Positions 35,779 through 45,703 of a stretch of DNA of 64,000 nucleotides are shown piece after piece. Both the position numbers and the translations under genes were made by a program. Every line of letters begins with the position of its first letter. Positions within the stretch are counted from its first letter, which is position 1. The notes under the pieces are model-generated. The model saw only the letters and a program-made list of their open reading frames with translations. It did no database searches and was not told the DNA's origin. The stretch is from the NCBI RefSeq assembly GCF_003259365.1, contig NZ_QLLY01000002.1:496001-560000 (forward strand). The letters are read 5' to 3'. Source of the stretch: Streptomyces sp. PsTaAH-137 (GTDB lineage Bacteria > Actinomycetota > Actinomycetes > Streptomycetales > Streptomycetaceae).

Positions 35779-35805
35779 CCGACCGGAAAGGAGGATTCCG
35801 GTCGG
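35779..35805. promoter_or_regulatory. Perfect hairpin in the mce leader region
   Basis: CCGACCGGAA and TTCCGGTCGG form a perfect 10-bp stem around the 7-base loop AGGAGGA (plus-strand reading). On the mce transcript (minus strand) the loop reads TCCTCCT, an anti-Shine-Dalgarno-like sequence. It lies about 245 bases upstream of mkl and could be a structured leader element. Confidence 0.55.
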
Positions 35806-35867
35806 CCCTCATATGACCCCTGACCGACGAGGGGCGCCGACCAGGAGCGGAAGAGCTTTTTGGAGAC

Positions 35868-35883
35868 GTTACGGCCGAGTAAC
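35868..35883. promoter_or_regulatory. Palindrome GTTAC-N6-GTAAC upstream of the mce operon
   Basis: GTTACGGCCGAGTAAC has 5-bp inverted arms 6 bases apart. The same arm sequence and spacing occurs at 37796-37811 upstream of a secreted-protein gene. The shape fits a dimeric regulator site (TetR or GntR size). The likely target here is the mce operon, 334 bases away, or the start of its transcript. Confidence 0.55.
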
Positions 35884-35964
35884 CTTGGCTAGCAATAGGG
35901 GTTCGGCAATTTCGCGCTGATCCAAGAAGGGCGTCCGGTTTTTTATCACCGGGCTATAACGGGG

Positions 35965-37942
<1,978 letters not shown>

Positions 37943-38545
37943 GTGCGTAGATTTGCCCGTAACACCGCCATCGCCGCCGGCGCGCTCGTCTCGGCCGTCG
38001 GTCTGTCCATCTCGTCGGCCTCGGCGGGCGCTCTGGCCACCTACACCGTGACGCCCGGTGGGGCGTACACGGCCAACGCCAGCGGTCCGACGCTGAAGGT
38101 CGGCAGCACCACGCTGAACTGCACCTCGTCGCAGGCCAAGGGCACCCTGAAGTCCGGCTCCGGCCTGGCGGGTGCGCAGATCGGCACCATCACCACGCTG
38201 TCCTTCACCGGTTGCACCGTCGCCGGCATCCCGTTCACGGTCTCCAGCACCGCGTCGACCGGCACGCCCTTCTACATCAACGCCACGGGCACCACGGCGA
38301 ACCACATCGACGGCAACATCAGCGGCATCAACGCCAGCATCAGCGGCACCGGCTGCCACGCGACCTTCGCGGGCACCACGCTCGGCTACTACGAGAACAC
38401 CTCGAACTCCCTCAACATCACGGGCGGCGGCACTCTCGCCGCTCAGCCGGGCGCCAGCTGCCTGGGCCTGATCACCGCCGGGGCACACGCGGACTTCAAG
38501 GCGAAGTACGTGCTGACCAGCACGCAGACGATCACCTCCCCGTGA
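37943..38545 (+). CDS. Small secreted protein, paralogue of the 35965 gene product
   Basis: 200 residues with a signal peptide (to about 28, SASAGA). The mature domain has four Cys in the same places as its paralogue at 35965-36579 (LNCTSS, TGCTVAGIPFT, GTGCHATF, ASCLGL) and is rich in Thr, Ser and Gly, as expected for an extracellular beta-sandwich. GTG 37943 has a strong GGAGGAAACACC upstream. A strong hairpin follows the stop, so it may be a single-gene unit. Function unknown. Confidence 0.85.
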   Translation: MRRFARNTAIAAGALVSAVGLSISSASAGALATYTVTPGGAYTANASGPTLKVGSTTLNCTSSQAKGTLKSGSGLAGAQIGTITTLSFTGCTVAGIPFTVSSTASTGTPFYINATGTTANHIDGNISGINASISGTGCHATFAGTTLGYYENTSNSLNITGGGTLAAQPGASCLGLITAGAHADFKAKYVLTSTQTITSP

Positions 38546-38562
38546 TCGCGTAGCAGTGCGCA

Positions 38563-38594
38563 GCCCGCCGCCGAGCTTCCGCTCGGCGGCGGGC
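38563..38594 (+). terminator. Strong hairpin terminator
   Basis: GCCCGCCGCCGAGC, a TTCC tetraloop and GCTCGGCGGCGGGC form a perfect 14-bp stem 17 bases after the stop of the secreted-protein gene. No T-run follows, as is usual for Streptomyces. Confidence 0.85.
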
Positions 38595-38659
38595 GTGCAC
38601 GTGTTTGCGGGGCAGGTCCGGCGCGGGCGAGGGAACACGACTTCAGGAGGCACGACCAG

Positions 38660-40186
38660 ATGAATGCGAACGGGAAACGGACCGGGGGCGACTCACGACG
38701 CCTGGTGCGGGTGGCGTCGGTGGCCTCGGCCGCACTGGTCGCCGGGCTGCTGTCGGGTTCTGGTTCGCAGGCCGATGAAAAGTCTCCCCCCTCCGTCGAG
38801 TTGGCCTACGAGTGCACCCTCCCCCCAGCTTCGGGGGGCGATGCCACGGCACCGGCGGTGAAGCTGGAGGCCACGGTGAAGGTGTCCACCCAGGCGCCGA
38901 CGACCGCAGTCACGGGACACCCGATCCAGATCGGCCCCGTGCAGGTGGAGACGCGGCTGCCCCGCGCGGAACTGGCTGAATTGCTCCCCGCCGGAGCCGA
39001 GTTGACGAGCGAGGCGACTCTCGGCGTGGAGGTGCGACAGAACAAGGACACGGCGGATGCGACCTGGTCCGGCCTCGGCGCCCGGAGCACCGTCCCGGCG
39101 GACGGCCCAGACATCACCCTGACCCACACGGGAGACGTCTCCTCCGTCACCGTCAACGCGTCGGGTGTCATCGAACTCCTCGCGCGGCAACTGGTGCTGA
39201 CGGTGTCCCCGGCGAATGCGAGCCCCGTCACCGCCACCTGCTCACCGGCCGAGGACGCCGATCCACTACTGGCCCGAATCGCTGTGCCCGACGACCCGGG
39301 GACGGATCCGGGCGGCTCCTCACCGTCGGACACACCAACGGGCAAGGGCGACAAGAGCCCGCGCGATGGGCTCACCGTCACGCCGAAGGACGAGCCGAAG
39401 GCCGAAGAGGCCACGTGCGGGCCGCGGCCGAGCGGCGACCCGGACCTCAGCCAGGTACCGCTTCCTCCGGGCGCCGACCCCGCCGTGTACCCCATCGAGG
39501 GCCTTCAGGCTTGCGCCTACGCAGCGGGCCTGGCCACGGTCCGCAAGCAGGACGGCTCGATGATCATCAACGATCCGTCCGCGTCGCCCGCGCTGATGGA
39601 CGTCAACGGTGCCATGCAGGCCGCCAGCTATCCGTATCCGGAGGACCCCACCAAGGTCTACCTCCGCCTTGACTCCGTCGGAAAGCTCACCCTCCCGGAC
39701 GCCACGTCGACCTTCCTCGGCTTCGGCTTCGTCCCCGTGACCGCGAAGGTGTCGTTCGAGAACAGCCCGATCACCATCTCCACCGGAAACATGCGGGACG
39801 AGTTCGATCCGTTCGCCGTGGTGACGTTCGTCCAGACCCTCCGCATCCGCTCCGTGAAGGTAAACGGAACCAGTCTTCCGGTCGGGGACAACTGCCGCAC
39901 CAAGACACCCTTCCGTGTCACGTTGCGCGGAAAGTTCGGCCCGGACGGCAGCGGCAGTTACGTCAACGTCTTCGCGGGCGGTCTCCTCTCGGGCAAGGTC
40001 ACGATCCCCGGCTTCACCGGCTGCGGAGTCGGCGGCGAGAACCTCAACCCCCTGTTCACCGCGTCCATCAGCGGCCCGGACAACCTGATCTCCATGAATC
40101 AGGCCCCTGTCTGCGGGCTCGACCCCTGGGGCGCGTTCGGCTGCCCGCCGGTCATGGCCACCCTGCCCCCGTACAAGCTCCCGTAA
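38660..40186 (+). CDS. Secreted DUF6801-like protein
   Basis: 508 residues: signal peptide (about 1-38), an N-terminal domain (about 45-190) opening VELAYECTLP as in DUF6801 proteins, a low-complexity Pro/Ser/Asp/Lys linker (about 210-255), then a second Cys-containing domain (CGPRPSGDP, NCRTKTPF, TGCGVGGENLNP, VCGLDPWGAFGCPP). ATG 38660 has an AGGAGG ribosome binding site. It lies between the small secreted protein and the PucR regulator. The domain name is from memory of actinobacterial proteins, and the function is not known. Confidence 0.78.
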   Translation: MNANGKRTGGDSRRLVRVASVASAALVAGLLSGSGSQADEKSPPSVELAYECTLPPASGGDATAPAVKLEATVKVSTQAPTTAVTGHPIQIGPVQVETRLPRAELAELLPAGAELTSEATLGVEVRQNKDTADATWSGLGARSTVPADGPDITLTHTGDVSSVTVNASGVIELLARQLVLTVSPANASPVTATCSPAEDADPLLARIAVPDDPGTDPGGSSPSDTPTGKGDKSPRDGLTVTPKDEPKAEEATCGPRPSGDPDLSQVPLPPGADPAVYPIEGLQACAYAAGLATVRKQDGSMIINDPSASPALMDVNGAMQAASYPYPEDPTKVYLRLDSVGKLTLPDATSTFLGFGFVPVTAKVSFENSPITISTGNMRDEFDPFAVVTFVQTLRIRSVKVNGTSLPVGDNCRTKTPFRVTLRGKFGPDGSGSYVNVFAGGLLSGKVTIPGFTGCGVGGENLNPLFTASISGPDNLISMNQAPVCGLDPWGAFGCPPVMATLPPYKLP

Positions 40187-40397
40187 CAGCCCCACCACCC
40201 CACCACCCCATCACTTCTCAGCCACATCCCCCACACGGCGATCAATCTCTGCGCAACAGATGTACAACGCACAGTAGTTGTTCTAATTTTCATAGACCCA
40301 GTTGGTATGCACCTGGCGGGTGGGACAGCAGCGCACCCGTGCGTCGTCGTCCCGCCCGGCCCCCCACCCGGCGCTCGGACAAGCGAGGAACGCGGCC

Positions 40398-41609
40398 ATG
40401 CCTCTGCCCGCGCACACGAAAGATGTAGACGACCCCCTGGGGCCACTGCCCAAGGAGTTCGCCCGCATCATGCGCCCCGAACTCCCCGGTCTCATCAAGG
40501 AGATCGGGGTAGAGGTGACGCGCGCGTTCCCCGAGTACGCGGCGCTGCTTAGCGGGCCGAGTGGCGCGGCGATCCGGCAGGGCGTCGAGCAGAGCCTGCA
40601 CGCGTTCGTGGACCGGGTCGCGGATCCGGACGCCTCCACCGCGACTCGGGACGAACTACTACGGAAGTTCGGGCGGGTTGAGGCGTATGAGGGCAGGGAT
40701 CTGGCCACGCTCCAGGGCGCCTACCGGCTCGGCGCGCGGGTCGCTCTGCGGCGGGCGAAGGACCTGGGCCGCCGCTTCGACCTCTCCCCCACCCTCCTGC
40801 TGACGTTCGCTGAGGCCGTCTTCGCCTACATCGGCGAACTGGAAGCCCTCTCCCACGAGGGGTACATGGAGGTGCAGGCCAGAGCGGGTGCGGCCGGCGA
40901 GGTGGTGCGAAGACGGTTACTCCACCTGCTGCTCGCCGGAACCCCGCTGGGTCACACCACCATCAACAACCTGTGCGAGCAGACCGGTTGGCAGTTGCCC
41001 ACCGAGGTCACCATGATCGCGATGCGGACACCGGCCGAACACATCCAGCCAGGTCTGGCCGTCGACGTCCTCGCCGACCTCGGCGCCCCGCAGCCGCATC
41101 TCCTCGTCCCCGGCCCGATCACCACCGAGCGCCGCGCGATGCTCGCCGCGGCCGCCCCTGAAAGCTCGTACGCGATCGGGCTGACCATCCCGACCGAGCA
41201 GGCCGCCGACTCGTTGCGGTGGGCCCGGCAGGTGCTTCAGCTCGTTGATGATGACATCGTTGCCGATCAGCAAGTCCTCGACTGCGCAGACCACTTGGTG
41301 ACGCTGTGGCTGCTCGCCGACCAGGCGCTGGTCACCGAGATCGCCACCCGCGAACTGGCCCCGCTCGACAAGTCCTCCGGCACCCGCCGCGCCCGGCTCG
41401 TCGAGACCCTGCACGCCTGGCTGACCACCCGGGGCACGGCGGAGCAGGTCGGCGACGCACTTGGCGTCCACGCCCAGACCGTCCGCTACCGGCTCCGCAA
41501 ACTCGACGCCCACTTCGGCGACCGCCTCGAAGCCCCGACGCACCGCTTCGCCCTGGAGGCCGCTCTGCGCGCCCTGCACCTGCGCGACAAGAACTACGAC
41601 GCGGAGTAG
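40398..41609 (+). CDS. PucR-type transcriptional regulator
   Basis: 403 residues. The N-terminal two thirds is a sensor-like region; the C-terminal 60 residues hold the PucR helix-turn-helix (VETLHAWLTTRG, ALGVHAQTVRYRLRKLDAHFG). No membrane segment. GAGGAACGCGGCC precedes ATG 40398. The 211-base gap before it includes an AT-rich stretch (about 40255-40305) fit for a promoter. Likely targets are the secreted-protein and/or mce genes beside it (inference). Its 3' end overlaps the convergent DUF397 gene by 16 bases. Confidence 0.88.
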   Translation: MPLPAHTKDVDDPLGPLPKEFARIMRPELPGLIKEIGVEVTRAFPEYAALLSGPSGAAIRQGVEQSLHAFVDRVADPDASTATRDELLRKFGRVEAYEGRDLATLQGAYRLGARVALRRAKDLGRRFDLSPTLLLTFAEAVFAYIGELEALSHEGYMEVQARAGAAGEVVRRRLLHLLLAGTPLGHTTINNLCEQTGWQLPTEVTMIAMRTPAEHIQPGLAVDVLADLGAPQPHLLVPGPITTERRAMLAAAAPESSYAIGLTIPTEQAADSLRWARQVLQLVDDDIVADQQVLDCADHLVTLWLLADQALVTEIATRELAPLDKSSGTRRARLVETLHAWLTTRGTAEQVGDALGVHAQTVRYRLRKLDAHFGDRLEAPTHRFALEAALRALHLRDKNYDAE

Positions 41610-41848
41610 CCCTCCACGAACGTACCGAACGCCTCCGGCGAGAACGTCAGGTGTGGGCCCGCCGGGTCCTTCGAGTCGCGGACGGCCACGGAGGCGCAGG
41701 GGGTTCCGGCGACCTCGACGCACTCGCCGCCCTGGTCACCGCTGTAACTGGACTTGGCCCAGGTGAGAGCCCCGAGCGGCGCGCACTCCACGCAGTCGCC
41801 GCCCTGGTCGCCGCTGTAGGTCGACTTACGCCACTGGACGCCCGCCAT
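41594..41848 (-). CDS. DUF397 protein with duplicated motif
   Basis: 84 residues. The DUF397 signature W.KS(S/T)YSGDQGG(D/E)CVE occurs twice (WRKSTYSGDQGGDCVE and WAKSSYSGDQGGECVE), then VAVRDSKDPAGPHLTFSPEAF. DUF397 proteins are small partners of WhiJ-type XRE regulators in Streptomyces development and antibiotic control. The gene overlaps the upstream XRE gene by 23 bases and is surely co-transcribed. The internal duplication is atypical, since one copy is the norm. Confidence 0.9.
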   Translation of the reverse strand: MAGVQWRKSTYSGDQGGDCVECAPLGALTWAKSSYSGDQGGECVEVAGTPCASVAVRDSKDPAGPHLTFSPEAFGTFVEGYSAS

Positions 41849-42659
41849 AACGCTCCTCCATCACCCGCCGGATCAGCCGCGCCGAGTCCGCGAGGGACAG
41901 TGCGGCCGCCTGCAAATGATCGTAACGGAGCGAACAGTCCTTGACGGTGGTCGGGTTGGCAGTCGGATGTCCTTGCCCGTACCCCTCGGTGTAGACGATG
42001 GGCGGGTCGGTGGGGAAGCGGTACAGGTTGTACGACCCTTGCAGCCCCGCGTGCGCGCCCGCCGAGAACGGCAGCACCTGCACATTGACGTAGGGATGCG
42101 CCTCGTAGTCCAACAGGTGCGCGAGTTGGTCGCGCATGACTTCCGGCTCGTCCCCGACCTTCTGGAGCAGCGCCGCCTCTCCGAGGATGGCCCAGAAGAC
42201 GGGCTGCTGGTCCTTCTCCAGGATGCGCTGGCGGGCGAGGCGGACCTCCGCGCGGTCGTCCAGGTTCTCGCGGTCCATGGTGCCGAGGACCGCGCTCGCG
42301 TAGGCCCTGGTCTGCAACAGCCCGTGCACCATGTGCGTCTGGAACGTAGAGATCTCCTCCGCCCGCGCCTCAAGCTCCGCGACCTGCTGGAACCACACCG
42401 GCAACTGCGACCGCAGCACCAGCCCCACCAGCCGCGACAACAACCCATCAGTCCCCAGCGCGGCATCACACCGCTCGCTGAACTCGGGCGTCGGCAGCTT
42501 CCGGGCGGTCTCGATCTGTCCCACCAGCGAGCCGGTGTAATTGACGATCTGCCCGAGCTGCTTCTGGGTCAGCCCGGCGGCCTCCCGGTGACGGCGCAGC
42601 TCGAAGCCGTAGTAGTCGAGCGGTGAGGCGCTCGGGTCGAGGACGTTGATATGGACCAT
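41826..42659 (-). CDS. XRE-family regulator with DUF5753 domain (WhiJ-like)
   Basis: 277 residues. Helix-turn-helix near residues 15-50 (LRRHREAAGLTQKQLGQI), then a DUF5753 ligand-binding-like domain ending with YDHLQAAALSLADSARLI. ATG 42659 has AAGGGG upstream; an earlier in-frame ATG (42686) is less likely. Together with the DUF397 gene and the divergent ATPase gene it makes the three-part whiJ/abaA-like cluster that is repeated many times in Streptomyces genomes. Confidence 0.9.
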   Translation of the reverse strand: MVHINVLDPSASPLDYYGFELRRHREAAGLTQKQLGQIVNYTGSLVGQIETARKLPTPEFSERCDAALGTDGLLSRLVGLVLRSQLPVWFQQVAELEARAEEISTFQTHMVHGLLQTRAYASAVLGTMDRENLDDRAEVRLARQRILEKDQQPVFWAILGEAALLQKVGDEPEVMRDQLAHLLDYEAHPYVNVQVLPFSAGAHAGLQGSYNLYRFPTDPPIVYTEGYGQGHPTANPTTVKDCSLRYDHLQAAALSLADSARLIRRVMEERYGGRPVA

Positions 42660-42745
42660 GCACAGCCCCTTCAACTCGGCCCACATCCGGGCCCGTTGTA
42701 TCCAGCCGATTGCTCAGCGTAGTCACGCTTCGCCACGCTCGTCCC

Positions 42746-43240
42746 GTGAACAAGCAAACCGAGCAGCCCCACGTCTACACGCTGCGCCTCACCGTCGGCA
42801 CCCACTCGGCCCGCCATGTGCGCCGCATCGTCCACCGCCTGTGCGCCGACTGGTCGGTCCCGCCGGACACGGCCGACGACCTGGCACTAGGCGTCACAGA
42901 ACTCCTGAGCAACGTCGTACGCCACGTACCCGGCGCCCGCGCGGAGGTACACCTGCGGCACGCCCCGGATGACGGCCACGTACGCGCGGAGGTGACCGAC
43001 GACGGCCCGCAACTACCGCAAACGGCACCCGCGTTGGCCGACCCCTGCGCCGAGGGCGGCCGGGGCCTGGCGATCGTCGCTGCGGTGGCGGCGAAGTGGG
43101 GTGTTCAGCGCCCCGAGGCCGGGGGCGAGGGCAAGACGGTGTGGTTCGAGTGCCGGCCGAGGGCGGTGACGGAGCCGTCGGGGTGCCAGAGCACGGCCCA
43201 GGTCCGGCCCGCGGTGTCGGTCGATTCCCCGGCGACGTAG
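42746..43240 (+). CDS. RsbW-like ATP-binding protein (anti-sigma-like kinase fold)
   Basis: 164 residues with GHKL/HATPase_c motifs: the N-box ELLSNVVRHV, the DDGPQ G1-type box, and the G2 region EGGRGLAIVAAVA ending in KTVWFECRPR. Such proteins accompany DUF397 and XRE partners; they may act as anti-sigma-like switches. GTG 42746 lies 86 bases from the divergent XRE start. After the normal family end (WFECRPR) this protein runs on for about 25 residues that overlap, antisense, the 3' end of the HAF-repeat gene over 136 bases. Confidence 0.85.
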   Translation: MNKQTEQPHVYTLRLTVGTHSARHVRRIVHRLCADWSVPPDTADDLALGVTELLSNVVRHVPGARAEVHLRHAPDDGHVRAEVTDDGPQLPQTAPALADPCAEGGRGLAIVAAVAAKWGVQRPEAGGEGKTVWFECRPRAVTEPSGCQSTAQVRPAVSVDSPAT

Positions 43241-44262
43241 CCCCGGTTGTTGATGGCCCGGGCATGGCTGGCGACGTCGCCGGGGAGGGGGCTCAGTTCG
43301 GTGCGGGTGCCGTCCGGCGACCAGCGGACGGCCCGCTCGGTGCCGTCGTGGTGGCGGACGTCACCGACCACCTCACCGGAGTCGTTGATGTCCTGGGCGG
43401 TGGCGACCGCCCCGCCGGGCACGGACAGCCGTTCGGCGGCTCCGTCGGGACTCCAGCGCACGGCCCACTCGTCCTCCCTCGCGAGATCGCCGGACAGTTG
43501 GTCCGCCGCCGTCGCCAGGCCGACGATGACACCGGCCCGGTTGACGGCGAACGCGCAGGCGTTCCGGGCGTCCGCGGGCAGGGCGAGCTCGGTGGGGGTG
43601 CCGTCCGGGTCCCAGCGGACAGCGGGGCCGATGAGGTCAGTGGGGCCCGACTGGCCGACGACCACCCCTTCGTCGTTGATGCCTTGGGCGACACTCACGT
43701 CATGGCCGGGCAGGGTGCCGAGGTCGGTCACCGCGCCGGTGCGGTCCCAGCGAACGGCGTGGGGCGTCTCGTACTCCCCGACGTTGGCGAATCCAACCGC
43801 CGTGCCCTCGCGGTTGGCGCCGAACACGCCGTGGAGCGCCCCGCCCAGCGTCTCCATCCGGACCGGCGCGGCGGGCCGGGCCGAGTCGGTCCCGGGCTTC
43901 CAGTGCACCGGCATCATGAAGATGCGGTCCATGTACCAGCCGACCACGTAGCCGTCCTCGCTGACCGCCAGAGCGAGCCCGTTATGGCCTTCGGCGGGCA
44001 GGGCCAGCCGTTCGCCGTCCTCGCCGGGATGCCAGACGACGGGGAACGGCGACTCGGCGTCGTTCTCGTGCGCCGTCCCCACGACGGTGTTGTCGTCGGC
44101 CAGTCCCAGGGCCGAGCTTCCGACGACCGGGCCCGTCAGCTCCGAGCCGGTCACCCGCCCCCGCGCTTGCGGCGGGCCCACCCCCGCACCCGTGCCCGCG
44201 TCGGCACAGGCGATCGCACCCAGCCCCACGACCAACGAGACCAGCGTGACCACTCGCTTCAT
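43105..44262 (-). CDS. Secreted HAF-repeat protein
   Basis: 385 residues. After an N-terminal hydrophobic export signal (possible lipobox-like GAIAC, not ideal) the protein is made of six or seven HAF-type repeats, each with a (G/A)I(N)(D/N).G.VVG step and an AV(R/L)W.PDG step: INDEGVVVGQS, INDSGEVVGDV, INNRGYVAGES. Repeats of this type build beta-propeller-like extracellular proteins. ATG 44262 has GGGGGA upstream. The last repeat (RTWAVLWHPDGSV) is encoded opposite the 3' end of the ATPase gene. Function unknown. Confidence 0.85.
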   Translation of the reverse strand: MKRVVTLVSLVVGLGAIACADAGTGAGVGPPQARGRVTGSELTGPVVGSSALGLADDNTVVGTAHENDAESPFPVVWHPGEDGERLALPAEGHNGLALAVSEDGYVVGWYMDRIFMMPVHWKPGTDSARPAAPVRMETLGGALHGVFGANREGTAVGFANVGEYETPHAVRWDRTGAVTDLGTLPGHDVSVAQGINDEGVVVGQSGPTDLIGPAVRWDPDGTPTELALPADARNACAFAVNRAGVIVGLATAADQLSGDLAREDEWAVRWSPDGAAERLSVPGGAVATAQDINDSGEVVGDVRHHDGTERAVRWSPDGTRTELSPLPGDVASHARAINNRGYVAGESTDTAGRTWAVLWHPDGSVTALGRHSNHTVLPSPPASGR

Positions 44263-44511
44263 GAAATCCCCCGATCCCACGAGAAGGCGTCTCCCGAAGG
44301 CTACGGAGAGGGCGCCGAGAAGGGGAGGGCCCGCCCGGAAATCACGCCTCACGGATGCCCAACGGGGTTATTTCTAGCGGCAGTTGACAAAACGGCGGAC
44401 TCGGGCGGGCGCGCGCCGCACCGCCGGAAGCTCTGGCCAGGGCCAACCCGTCCGAGTGAACGCCCCGCATACGCCACCGGCACATGCCCGCCAGTGCCTA
44501 CCGTCCCGCAC

Positions 44512-45420
44512 ATGGTCAGTTCTTCACACGAGGTGATGCACCGCATCTTCCAGGAGGACCCCGGGATGTTCCCGCGGGCCCTCCGGAAGCTCGGCATCAC
44601 CTTCCCCGACCCGGTCGCCGTGTCCTTCCTGCCGACGGACCTGACCGAGATACGGCCGCTGGAGCGCCGGGTGGACACCCTCCTGCGCTTCGACTCCGCC
44701 GACGGCTCCGGATACCTCCTCGCCGTCGAGTCACAGAGCGCGCAGAGCAAGGCCAAGCCGAGCGCGTGGGCGTACTACGCGGCGCATCTGTACGCGAAGT
44801 ACGGGCTGCCGCCCGTCCTCCTCGTCACCTGTCAGGACCGGGCGACCGAACGCTGGGCGGCACGGCCGATCGACATCGGACCGCCGCAGTGGGCGACGCT
44901 CACCGTCCGGCCGCTGGTCCTGGGGCCTGGCAGCGTCCCGGTGATCACCGATCCGGAGGTGGCTGCGGCCGACCTTCCGCTCGCCGTGCTGTAGGCCGTC
45001 ACGCACGGCAAGGACCCGCACATCGATGCCATACTCAAAGTGCTGGGTGCCGCGCTGAAGACCGCCGACCGGGACACGGCGATGGTCTTCTCCGAACTCA
45101 CCGAACTTGGCCTGGGAGCCCTCCCGGCCGCAGATCTCTGGAGGAACCTGGTGTCCGTCGACCTCTCCTTCTTCCGCTCCCAGACCGCGCAGAACCTACG
45201 GGCCGAGGGCCGGGCCGAGGGCGAGGCCAAAGGCGAGGCCAAGGCCATACTGCGATTCCTCGACCACCGTGGCGTCGCAGTCCCGGACGAGGCCCGCGCC
45301 ACCATCGCCGGCTGCACCGACCCCGACACTCTCGACACCTGGCTCGACCGCGCCTTCACGGCAACCACCATCGACGACGTCCTGGCAGAACCGGTCGAGC
45401 CCCCGTCCCCCTCAGCCTGA
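44512..45420 (+). pseudogene. Rpn-like PD-(D/E)XK nuclease gene broken by an in-frame TAG
   Basis: The reading frame would give about 302 residues but is cut by TAG at 44992-44994 after residue 160. Homologous coding continues in the same frame on both sides (LPLAVL, then AVTHGKDPHIDAILK). A one-base change from TCG (Ser) would explain it. The N-terminal half shows the PD-(D/E)XK-like RRVDTLLRFD...LLAVESQSAQ pattern of Rpn-type putative transposase/nucleases. The C-terminal part has the Gly/Glu/Ala repeats (AEGRAEGEAKGEAK) of that family. A sequencing error or true stop read-through could also explain the TAG. Confidence 0.75.
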
Positions 45421-45421
45421 T

Positions 45422-45703
45422 CCGGCCGCAGATCTCTGGAGGAACCTGGTGTCCGTCGACCTCTCCTTCTTCCGCTCCCAGACCGCACAGAACCTCCGGG
45501 CCGAGGGCCACGCAAACGCCATACTGCGCTTCCTCGACCGCCGTGGCGTCCCCGTCCCGGACGAGGCCCGCGCCACCATCGCCGGCTGCACCGACCACGA
45601 CACCCTCGACACCTGGTTCGACCGCGCTCTCACCGCCACCACCATCGACGACGTCCTGACCGAACCGGCCGAGCCCAGGGCCCCGCAGCCCCCCTCAGCC
45701 TGA
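45422..45703 (+). pseudogene. Tandemly duplicated 3' fragment of the Rpn-like gene
   Basis: The bases from CCGGCCGCAGATCTCTGG (45422) to the stop (45703) repeat the last 297 bases of the preceding gene (45124-45420) with scattered changes and a deletion in the Gly/Glu repeat region (RAEGHANAIL instead of RAEGRAEGEAKGEAKAIL). The copy lacks a start region and is in a different frame from the first copy. Both end in the same CCTCAGCCTGA. A GTG at about 45449 could start translation but without an obvious ribosome binding site. Confidence 0.75.

Larger units (their letters stand above)
35535..35964. promoter_or_regulatory. Upstream region of the mce operon
   Basis: This 430-base gene-free stretch precedes the leftward mce operon. 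It holds a GAGCCC/GGGCTC hairpin (near 35694-35709), a GC-rich stem near 35718-35745, the strong hairpin at 35779-35805 and the palindrome at 35868-35883 (listed separately). AT-richer blocks near 35600-35680 and 35880-35960 are plausible promoter sites. I see no convincing protein gene; a 35-codon frame from 35813 lacks support. Confidence 0.6.

Noticed and set aside
35813..35920. A 35-codon leader peptide in the mce upstream region
   Set aside because: AGGAGG lies 19 bases before the ATG inside a hairpin loop, and the frame is on the strand opposite to mce. No independent support.
45107..45703. A 198-codon open frame over the duplicated Rpn tail
   Set aside because: Its first half reads the first copy out of frame; only the second half resembles the Rpn-like C-terminus. 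Treated as a fragment instead.
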